From positions 1 through 64,000 of the forward strand of contig CAYZGU010000011.1 of the NCBI GenBank assembly GCA_964478165.1: DNA of 64,000 nt, written 5' to 3'. Both the position numbers and the translations under genes were made by a program. This document shows, in pieces, positions 9,473-16,743 of the stretch. This stretch comes from CAYZGU01 sp964478165. Its GTDB lineage: Bacteria; Poribacteria; WGA-4E; JAJDTR01. The stretch's first letter is position 1. The number at the start of each line of letters is the position of its first letter. The notes below the pieces were generated by a model, which saw only the letters and a program-made list of their open reading frames with translations, was not told the origin of the DNA and ran no database searches.

Positions 9473-10441
9473 ATGAAACTTCCAAAAGACAAATTACTTG
9501 AGATTTATGAGCGGATGACCACCATTCGTCAGTTTGAAGAACGGGTGTGCGAAGAATTCGCTGCGAACCGCATCCCTGGTTTCGTCCATCTGTATGCAGG
9601 CGAAGAGGCGGTCGCAGTCGGTGTTTGTGCGCATCTGACTGACGAAGACATAATCACGAGCACCCACCGCGGTCACGGGCACTGCATCGCTAAGGGGGTT
9701 GACATTAAAACGATGATGGCGGAACTGTACGGACGTGCCACGGGTGTCTGCAAGGGAAAGGGAGGTTCCATGCACATTGCCGACCTCGACCGCGGCATGC
9801 TTGGTGCCAACGGAATTGTCGGTGGCGGAATTCCACTCGCAGTTGGCGCAGCTCTGACTGCTCAAGTCCTTGACACTGAACATATCGCGGTCAGCTTCTT
9901 CGGCGACGGTGGTGCGAATGAGGGTAGCTTTCACGAAGGGCTCAATTTAGCCGGTGTATGGCAACTCCCTGCAATCTTTATTGCTGAAAACAATGGGTGG
10001 GCAGAATCGACCAGTAGCGCATACTCTGTTGCAGGCGCGGACATTGCCGGGCGCGCACAAGCGTACGGCATGCCCGGTGTATCTGTCGATGGTCTCGATC
10101 TATTTGACGTTTATGAGAAAGCTGGGAGCGCTATTGCATTAGCACGGGCAGGCGAAGGCCCCACGCTTCTGGAGTGCAAAACCTACCGTTTCTACGGTCA
10201 CCACGAGGGAGACGCACAGGGATATAGAACCCAGGAAGAGGTCGAGGAGTATCGCAAGAACCATTGCGTGATTAAGAATTTCCGCACACACACAATCCAC
10301 GAAAGTTTATTGACTAACGACGAGCTAGATGCAATTGACAAAAAGGTTTCTGACACCATCGAGGCTGCTGTGAAGTACGCAGCCGATAGTCCCTGGCCCA
10401 AACTGGATGAAGTGACAGACGATGTTTACGTGAATTACTAA
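9473..10441 (+). CDS. Pyruvate/acetoin dehydrogenase E1 component, alpha subunit
   Basis: A 322-residue ThDP-dependent dehydrogenase subunit. The thiamine diphosphate motif is complete: GDGGANEG about 26 residues before the matching IAENN. STHRGHGHCIAKG and the AELYGRATGVCKGKGGSMH segment are typical of AcoA/PdhA-type E1-alpha, and FYGHHEGD forms the phosphorylation-loop equivalent. ATG 9473 follows GGAGGACTAA. With the next two genes it makes the decarboxylating and acyl-transfer parts of a 2-oxoacid dehydrogenase complex in the cytoplasm. Sequence alone does not tell pyruvate from acetoin; the form is closest to AcoA-type enzymes. Confidence 0.93.
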   Translation: MKLPKDKLLEIYERMTTIRQFEERVCEEFAANRIPGFVHLYAGEEAVAVGVCAHLTDEDIITSTHRGHGHCIAKGVDIKTMMAELYGRATGVCKGKGGSMHIADLDRGMLGANGIVGGGIPLAVGAALTAQVLDTEHIAVSFFGDGGANEGSFHEGLNLAGVWQLPAIFIAENNGWAESTSSAYSVAGADIAGRAQAYGMPGVSVDGLDLFDVYEKAGSAIALARAGEGPTLLECKTYRFYGHHEGDAQGYRTQEEVEEYRKNHCVIKNFRTHTIHESLLTNDELDAIDKKVSDTIEAAVKYAADSPWPKLDEVTDDVYVNY

Positions 10442-10453
10442 GGAGATGATATA

Positions 10454-11476
10454 GTGGGTGAAGAGCGAAAATTGACCATGGGGGCAGCGATTCGTGAGGC
10501 CTTACATCACGAAATGGAACGTGATTCAACAGTAATCATTATGGGTGAGGACATCGTCGGAGGAGCAGGTTCCAAGGTGCCAGATGCTGATGATTGCTGG
10601 GGTGGACCATTCGGAATCACCAGTGGTCTGGTGGGCAAGTATGGACGCAACCGTGTACGCGACACACCAATTAGTGAAGCGGGGTTCGTCGGCGCCGCTA
10701 TTGGTGCAGCGGCAACGGGACTACGCCCAGTCGCCGCACTTATGTTTGTTGATTTTTTTGGTATAGCCATGGACCAGATTTTCAATCAGGGCGCAAAAAT
10801 TCGTTACATGTTTGGCGGTAAAGCCAAAGTTCCGGTCGTCATTCGAGCGGCGATTGGAGGCGGAATTAACGCCGCAGCCCAGCACTCTCAGTGCCTATAC
10901 TCTGTCTTCACTCATATCCCGGGCCTTAAGGTGGTGGTTCCTTCAACGCCTTATGACGCTAAAGGACTGATGACGGCTGCGATTCGCGATGACGATATGG
11001 TGTTGTTCCTCGAACACAAGCGGTTAATGGGATCGAAGGGACACGTTCCTGAGGCATCCTACGTCGTCCCTTTAGGAGAAGCATCTGTGCGACGAGAAGG
11101 ACAAGATGTTACAGTTGTTGCCATTGCGAAGATGATTGATTTGGCACTTGGTGCAGCAGAACATCTTGAAGGCGAAGGCTTAAATATCGAGGTAATAGAT
11201 CCACGCTCGTTAAGCCCGTTGGACGAACGCAAAATTCTCGATTCAGTTGAAAAGACAGGACGCCTTGTGATTGTAGACGAGGATACACCAAGGTGTAATC
11301 TCGCTACAGACATCGCAGCGCTGGCCGCGGATCAAGCATTCTATAGCCTGGAATCACCGATTAAGCGAATCTGCCCACCACACACGCCCGTACCATTTAG
11401 TCCGGTATTGGAATCCGCATACATCCCTTCACAAGATCGGGTTGTAACGGCAATTCGGGAGGTAATGGCCACATGA
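10454..11476 (+). CDS. Pyruvate/acetoin dehydrogenase E1 component, beta subunit
   Basis: A 340-residue transketolase-like subunit that pairs with E1-alpha. Starts at GTG 10454 with AGGAG eight bases before it. Family features include MGEDIVGGAG, DTPISEAGFVGAAIGAA, the active-site AAQHSQCLYSVFTHIPGL and, in the C-terminal half, IDPRSLSPLD and IVDEDTPR. It lies 12 bases after the alpha gene and overlaps the E2 start by four bases, so the three are one operon. The subunit binds ThDP pyrophosphate jointly with alpha and supplies residues that contact E2. Confidence 0.93.
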   Translation: MGEERKLTMGAAIREALHHEMERDSTVIIMGEDIVGGAGSKVPDADDCWGGPFGITSGLVGKYGRNRVRDTPISEAGFVGAAIGAAATGLRPVAALMFVDFFGIAMDQIFNQGAKIRYMFGGKAKVPVVIRAAIGGGINAAAQHSQCLYSVFTHIPGLKVVVPSTPYDAKGLMTAAIRDDDMVLFLEHKRLMGSKGHVPEASYVVPLGEASVRREGQDVTVVAIAKMIDLALGAAEHLEGEGLNIEVIDPRSLSPLDERKILDSVEKTGRLVIVDEDTPRCNLATDIAALAADQAFYSLESPIKRICPPHTPVPFSPVLESAYIPSQDRVVTAIREVMAT

Positions 11477-12621
11477 AGGCTGTTGTATTTCCCAAGTCTG
11501 GTTTGATTACGGAGCAAGGAACTGTTATCCAATGGGCTGCATCGGAAGGAGATTCAGTTGAAGAAGGTCAGCTACTGTGCGAAATTGAAACAGAAAAGAC
11601 AACCATCGAGATTGCCGCACCCGTATCTGGAATTCTTCGGAGGATTCTTGTCAACGACGGCGACTCTGGGCCAGTAGGCATGACGCTTGGATGGGTCGGT
11701 CACGAAAATGAACAGATTCCGGAGGTGAAAGACAATCCAATCGTTCCCAGGGCACAGACCAACAAAAGAGAATCCACAGCGAGTTCCGCACCCCAGCGAC
11801 ATCGAAACACGGCCAGTGGTCGCCAACGTGCCTCTCCTGCGGCTCGGAAGCTCGCAGCAGAAAGCGGGCTTGACCTAGCTGACATTTCCGGTAGTGGTCC
11901 TGGCGGCGCCGTCACAACCGTAGACATAGAGAAGGCGATTGAAGCTAATACAAGGAATACACTCGTAGACCGAGTTCCAATGAATTCAATGCGTCGGGCT
12001 ATCGCTAACATGACGCAAGCAAGTTTTCAGCAAGCACCACATTTCTATCTCACTCTGGAAGCAGACGCGCAACGGATCTCGGAGGGCCGTCCTGAAGGGG
12101 TCTCAATCACTCACTGTTTAGTCAAAGCGGCAGCCCTAGCGCTTATCGAATTCCCCCAAATGCGCGCGCAACTTCAAGGACAGGAATTTGTCATCCCTCA
12201 TGCGGTGCATGTCGGACTAATCACAACGGTCGCAGATGGTCTGGTTGTGCCTGTGGTCCGCAACGCCAATCATTACTCACTTTCCGAGATTGCCAAGAAA
12301 ACCCGTGCACTAGTGGAAAATGCTCGCGCAGGCAAACTTGCTGGAGATGATGCATCGGGTGCCGTATTTAGTATTACCAACCTGGGCATGTACAATATAG
12401 AAACATTTCATGCCATCATTCACGCACCCGAACCCGCCATTCTCGCGGTTGGCACAGTAATGGAGAAGCCCGTAGTCAGGCAAGGAAAGGTCGTGCCTGG
12501 CAAACGAGTGTCTCTCACGCTGTCATGCGATCATCGCGTTGTGGACGGCGTCATTGCTGCGAAGTTTCTGGGGTACCTCAAGACACTACTGGAAGATGGA
12601 CAGGAATTGGGATTGAGGTAG
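11473..12621 (+). CDS. Dihydrolipoamide acyltransferase (E2) of 2-oxoacid dehydrogenase complex
   Basis: A 382-residue E2 with three parts: a lipoyl domain (residues 1-76, lipoyl lysine in EIETEKTTIE), a peripheral-subunit-binding domain (about 113-152, SPAARKLAAESGLDL through GPGGAVTTVDIEKAI) and the catalytic domain, ending with SCDHRVVDGVIAAKF that holds the HxxxDG active site. A single lipoyl domain matches bacterial AcoC/short E2 proteins. ATG overlaps the E1-beta stop as ATGA. No E3 (dihydrolipoamide dehydrogenase) gene is in the window, so the complex must borrow E3 from elsewhere on the chromosome. Confidence 0.93.
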   Translation: MKAVVFPKSGLITEQGTVIQWAASEGDSVEEGQLLCEIETEKTTIEIAAPVSGILRRILVNDGDSGPVGMTLGWVGHENEQIPEVKDNPIVPRAQTNKRESTASSAPQRHRNTASGRQRASPAARKLAAESGLDLADISGSGPGGAVTTVDIEKAIEANTRNTLVDRVPMNSMRRAIANMTQASFQQAPHFYLTLEADAQRISEGRPEGVSITHCLVKAAALALIEFPQMRAQLQGQEFVIPHAVHVGLITTVADGLVVPVVRNANHYSLSEIAKKTRALVENARAGKLAGDDASGAVFSITNLGMYNIETFHAIIHAPEPAILAVGTVMEKPVVRQGKVVPGKRVSLTLSCDHRVVDGVIAAKFLGYLKTLLEDGQELGLR

Positions 12622-12968
12622 AATCCCTCCATCAGACGCAGAGACTCTTATAGTCTAAAATTTCACCGCGCAGATTGTCTTTCCGACCTTGGTCCTCTCT
12701 ATCTCGAGAAAATACCCTTCTCAAATCTTCCGCGGGTAAACGAGACCTAAAACCCTCGGGGTAATAATTCAAGAGTCTTTTGGTCATAAACATTCCTAAG
12801 ACAGTAGATGAGGAGTTTCAGACGTCAGTCAAGACCCTTTTTTCCTATGACAGCGTGTACTCTCTCACGCTTACACACCTCAAACTCATCAATGCTAAGT
12901 AGGTTCTTAATTCACAACTAATCGTCTCTACGGATAATTTATAGTATCAACTAAGGAGAACACAATTC
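12622..12968. other. Intergenic region after the E2 gene
   Basis: No open frame of interest and no convincing terminator; only a weak AGACT/AGTCT pair just after the E2 stop. The last 30 bases hold a possible -10-like TATAGT and the AAGGAG of the next gene. Confidence 0.4.
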
Positions 12969-13664
12969 ATGCCATTTGACAACCCATCATGGGAAAACAT
13001 TCGAAAGTTAAGGGAACGCATGCGAAGCAACGAAACACTTAACATCGCAGGAATCACATTGGGAGAATCCAGGAGCGAAATGGAAAAGATTCTCAGTGCG
13101 GATCGGTATGACATGATCGGTGTCGATAGTCAACATGCGCCATTCGACGAGGCCGAGCTTGTTAAAACTTGCAAGAATGCCAGAGAATTAGAAATGCCAG
13201 TTCAATTTCGAATTAAGCATACACGGCATATTTATCTACTCGGACACCTTCTTGATCTCGGTCCCGCAGCAATTGTTATTCCACAGATGGAAACCGAAGC
13301 AGAGGCTAATGAAGCCATCAAGAGGTTCTATTACCCACCGGTCGGAGAGCGGAGTTGGCCACCACCAAACGGATGGGGTTGGTCGAGTGATTGTAACCGG
13401 GAGGCGTACATGAAGTGGTGGAACGAGCACGGCATCCTCACTTTCCAGATCGAATCTGTGGATGCCGTGCTCAATGCGCGGAAACTCGCTAAAACTGGGA
13501 TTTCCATGCTTCACTGGGGCATGAATGACTTGCAATTTAGCTTGGAAACCTATCCTAATCCGCCATTCGCGTCAATTGAAGAATGTGTGGCACACGTGCA
13601 GAAGCAGATGGAAGGAACAGGCATTAAAGTCGCCACCGGCATCTCGCCGCATGGAATGCTATGA
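12969..13664 (+). CDS. HpcH/HpaI-type aldolase
   Basis: A 231-residue class II pyruvate aldolase of the HpcH/HpaI family. ATG 12969 follows AAGGAGAACACAATTC. Family landmarks: GVDSQHAPFDE with the catalytic-region His, QFRIKH with the conserved Arg, AIVIPQMETEAEANEAI, the second metal-ligand Glu in FQIESVDAV and the Asp in WGMNDLQFS. YYPPVGERSWPPP corresponds to the substrate-pocket loop. It is slightly shorter than the usual 250. Such enzymes cleave 4-hydroxy-2-oxo acids to pyruvate and an aldehyde. A hydratase that could supply its substrate lies nearby on the opposite strand (14442-15233), suggesting a shared catabolic route, perhaps of aromatic or sugar-acid origin. Confidence 0.83.
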   Translation: MPFDNPSWENIRKLRERMRSNETLNIAGITLGESRSEMEKILSADRYDMIGVDSQHAPFDEAELVKTCKNARELEMPVQFRIKHTRHIYLLGHLLDLGPAAIVIPQMETEAEANEAIKRFYYPPVGERSWPPPNGWGWSSDCNREAYMKWWNEHGILTFQIESVDAVLNARKLAKTGISMLHWGMNDLQFSLETYPNPPFASIEECVAHVQKQMEGTGIKVATGISPHGML

Positions 13665-14441
13665 TTTCACCTAACAGCACTGTGCCCTTCGCAAACGTTG
13701 TAACGAAAAGCCTAACACACGTAGAGAGGGTAGAGATGGTTTGACAAAACAAGAGCTTGATAGACGGGCTGCCCACATCGCACGTAACGTGGATATTCTA
13801 AAGTTCCAGTACGGTTCAGGGACACTTCTCTGATTCGCACACCGATTAATCGCGCTGTTAGGGAATCGGCGGGGACATGTCTGAGAAGCATAACCAGAAA
13901 GCACTTAGGGAATTGATGAGTAAGTGGAAGATGGAATTGTAAAGCAATCTCAAGGGTAGAATGTTGACGCACAAACACAGCATCTCAAAGATAATTAGAA
14001 ACATCGGAAACTCAAGTGAACATCGATTCAATCGACAATCACTCTAGCCGCTCTACGGTGTACAGATAGAATTAGCACAATGACAAGATGCGACGATGTA
14101 TTCCGGGTTGCGCAGGTTCCGAGCCATGAACCTGGAACACATATGGATCACAATCCCGCATAATATTTCAGAGAAGGAGACGGAACCTCCGCAATCCGCA
14201 CTCACTGGAAGCATACGGCGCAACGCGAGTTGTAGCTTGGACAGCGTTTTTTACACCAGAAAGAATTCCGCACTGGAGACCGGTGTGATGCCGCCTACTA
14301 GAGACCAGACCGCCTTCAACACTCGAACACTTCCACCTGAGACGCCTCATATCTGCAAAAAGGAATCAGCCCCCAACCACATAGCTTTGAAAAAACATAA
14401 GAGGGGACTTTTCGATTGAGCATCAATTAGAAGCCTAAATC
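13665..14441. other. Intergenic region with short coding-like fragments
   Basis: Between convergent aldolase and hydratase genes. Two short plus-strand frames look like eroded protein: from TTG 13741 (TKQELDRRAAHIARNVD, ends 13833) and around 13878-13942 (EKHNQKALRELMSKWKMEL, ends in TAA). Neither is recognised. A frame at 14096-14419 shows no protein features. Confidence 0.35.
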
Positions 14442-15233
14442 CTAACTGACAAACCGCGCCGATACGTACCCTATCCGATCAAAAGTGGCTCGGTAGCAAG
14501 AACCCGCCTCAACGGGGACAGCGGCATGTGGTGTACCGGGTATAACGAACTCACCAGCCGACAGTCCGATGTCAAACTCAGCAAGTTTATTGACCAAGTT
14601 AACGACAGAGTGGATGGGATTCCCAAGCACAGCCGCGGTAGCACCCGTCGCAATAACCTCTCCATCCTTTTCCAGCACAACGCCGATGTGCCGAAAATCA
14701 ATCCCATCTATGGGAGTAATCTGCCCGCCCAACATAACTTTAGCAGCACCACAACTATCCGCAATCAAGTCTTGAACGGCCTTCGGTTTTTCTTTTCCAC
14801 GGGTATCTGCAATCTCAAAAGCCGGCATAACACCGGCAATGGACGCCATAACCTTCGCCGGCGTCGCCCCTGGTCCCCTTAGGTCGTTTTTCAATACGAA
14901 AGCGGTCTCTCCCTCCAGCATCGGCTTACACAAACCCTTCAGCGCAATTGGTTCACCCTCTAGAACTAACATTGAGGCAAACAGATTTCCGTAAACTGGA
15001 CTATCCGTGTTGAACATCTGCTGCATCGTCTTTGCGGATAGACCAATCTTGCGGCCAATCACAGTATCGCCATTTTTAATTCGCGTGTCAAATGTCCTCT
15101 TGTGAATTGCATAGGCTTCGGCAATTGTCACGTCTGGATATTGGTCGACCACGTTGGTAATTGGTGTGGCCGTCTCTTGGGCATTCATAAGCGCTTCAGA
15201 TAACTCCGAAATCTGTCTCTCCGTTAAAGACAT
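14442..15233 (-). CDS. 2-keto-4-pentenoate hydratase (FAH superfamily, MhpD/HpaH-like)
   Basis: A 263-residue hydratase of the fumarylacetoacetase superfamily. Landmarks: VIGRKIGLSAKTMQQMFNT, DSPVYGNLFASM, PMLEGETAFVLKNDL with metal-binding Glu residues, MPAFEIADTR and the C-terminal VIPGTPHAAVPV. These enzymes add water to 2-hydroxypenta-2,4-dienoate-type compounds to give 4-hydroxy-2-oxo acids, the substrates of HpaI-like aldolases. ATG 15233 follows AAGGAGATGTTCTGA. It converges on the aldolase gene 780 bases away. The exact substrate and aromatic pathway cannot be told because no ring-cleavage dioxygenase is present. Confidence 0.88.
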   Translation of the reverse strand: MSLTERQISELSEALMNAQETATPITNVVDQYPDVTIAEAYAIHKRTFDTRIKNGDTVIGRKIGLSAKTMQQMFNTDSPVYGNLFASMLVLEGEPIALKGLCKPMLEGETAFVLKNDLRGPGATPAKVMASIAGVMPAFEIADTRGKEKPKAVQDLIADSCGAAKVMLGGQITPIDGIDFRHIGVVLEKDGEVIATGATAAVLGNPIHSVVNLVNKLAEFDIGLSAGEFVIPGTPHAAVPVEAGSCYRATFDRIGYVSARFVS

Positions 15234-15771
15234 TCAGAACATCTCCTTCCTTATATACTAAGAGCAAAAAAAAACGATGATTTGTGGGATTGAGCTTTAG
15301 TACCAATAACATCTTCTCATCCGCTCTAAATCAAACCAAAATCCCAATTAGAATTCTGTTTAAGTTGAAAACATCAGGCTTGGTAATTGAAATGTTACAT
15401 CAACCAAACTTTCTTGAGAATGCCAGCCATTGCTGATAGAAGGATGGACCGCGCGGAACGGGACAACAAATTTACCACTACCACGCCGCACAAGTTGGAT
15501 AACACCTCTATTTCTCCAAAGACTAAAGAGACAAAATACCCCACCCAGTTAACCGATGGAAATTTTGACACAGACATCATAGGTAGATTCTTTCATGACA
15601 AAGCCAAGCAGTAGATCGACTATGAAGCCAATATCGGGATTTCACTACCAACTAGATTTTTACCTCAATCTCTTCCTCTCTGTTCTACACCTAGCCCAAG
15701 TCCATACTGGCGTCGATCAAATCTTTGTCAGGTGTCACATCATCATCAAGCCTCACTCCGCCTCTTTCAGC
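15234..15771. other. Intergenic region
   Basis: Only short open frames without ribosome binding sites or family features (plus strand 15387-15614, minus strand 15395-15580). It is bordered by a desaturase remnant, so it may contain unrecognisable eroded DNA. Confidence 0.4.
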
Positions 15772-15996
15772 TCAGTTCTTCCGTGAAAAGAGTGAACTTT
15801 CCCGGATAAATAGGAGTCGGAACCAGAGCTTCGTCCAGAACACGTGATAATCTCGCATGACATAGAGTTCTGGAGCGATATTCTTACCGCCGGGAAACCT
15901 ATGTGCCAGGGGATTGAAGGAAAATCGTGATGCTCATTATGGTATCCAACATTGAACTCAAGCGTGTTCAACGGGCCATAGAAACTCAACTATAGG
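15772..15996 (-). pseudogene. Remnant of a fatty-acid/sphingolipid delta-4-type desaturase
   Basis: The minus strand encodes FYGPLNTLEFNVGYHNEHHD, which holds the third histidine box (HxxHH) of membrane desaturases in the context typical of the sphingolipid delta-4 desaturase group. After PSIPWHIGFPAVRISLQ the frame shifts: the next frame continues the family as IAPELYVMRDYHVFWTKL and ends near SSLFSRKN with a stop at 15772-15774. The first two histidine boxes and the membrane helices are missing, so only the last fifth of the gene survives. Confidence 0.7.
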
Positions 15997-16000
15997 TCCC

Positions 16001-16130
16001 CTACTGATCTCCATTAACCAAGTGAAAGTAGAGCACCGGATCGGCAAACAAGGCACCGCTGCGATTTTCACCGTGCTTTCGACGCAACTCATCATTTTCG
16101 TATCCTTCTAATGCATGGCGTAACCTCGTG
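16001..16130 (-). pseudogene. C-terminal remnant of an unidentified gene
   Basis: An open frame reading RLRHALEGYENDELRRKHG, then about 22 more residues to a TAG at 16001-16003. It looks like real protein (amphipathic, charged) and abuts the desaturase remnant as if joined by a deletion. No start, ribosome binding site or family was recognised. Confidence 0.3.
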
Positions 16131-16247
16131 GTAGATTGTGCAGAGGATTGGGAAAATACCCACACCGGCACAGCAGTCCGAACATTCTGAAATCACGAGA
16201 AAAAACAATCTTTTACGTCCAACTGACGTAACTTATCCGGGAATTGC

Positions 16248-16433
16248 TCACGTCGAACCGGTATCGCATGGAACTGCATTCCCACCTCCAACTGACGCAA
16301 AGGACGAAAAAACTTTCGAGGTGTCGCGCGAATCACAATTCGGACATGCAGGATCCACTTCCGTTTCAGTAGATCGTTCCAGAACTTCAAACTTAGATTC
16401 ACATTTTCTACATTGATATTCGTAAAGTGGCAC
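16248..16433 (-). CDS. FmdB-type zinc ribbon protein
   Basis: A 61-residue protein from GTG 16433, chosen because GGAGG lies nine bases before it and the family always begins (M)PLYEYxC. It reads PLYEYQCRKCESKFEVLE, then CPNCDSRDTSKVFSSF, giving the CxxC...CxxC zinc ribbon of the FmdB regulatory/cytochrome-subunit-like family, followed by the usual Gly/Ser-rich tail. The family's role is not established; members are thought to bind nucleic acid or partner proteins. It stands alone, with no neighbour close enough for an operon. Confidence 0.85.
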   Translation of the reverse strand: MPLYEYQCRKCESKFEVLERSTETEVDPACPNCDSRDTSKVFSSFASVGGGNAVPCDTGST

Positions 16434-16743
16434 TTCGATTTTCCTCCATAACACTGTTAGATTATTCTGTTTTTTCGTCCCGAATTTGGAACACAGGAGC
16501 ACTCACCGATGCTGCATTGCATCTGGGAAACCTGGACGATACCTTGAATTTACGCCTATCTTTGAAAGCAAATCCAGACTCTTGACATTGGGCTGGCGTA
16601 ATGATGATCTTCTCCGCAAGCCAAACGAATATGAGAAATATCTTGCACAATCCCCTTGGAGATGGCTTCGAAGGACACTGAGAGGGTTTTTTATCAAGGT
16701 ACTTCACCTCTTAGGATTTATGTGGTTGCCGGCCTTCAGGTTA
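16434..16743. other. Intergenic region
   Basis: Apart from the GGAGG of the zinc ribbon gene at its left end, I see no gene, terminator hairpin or repeat here. Overlapping frames of 64-94 codons on both strands lack initiation signals and family features. Confidence 0.4.
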
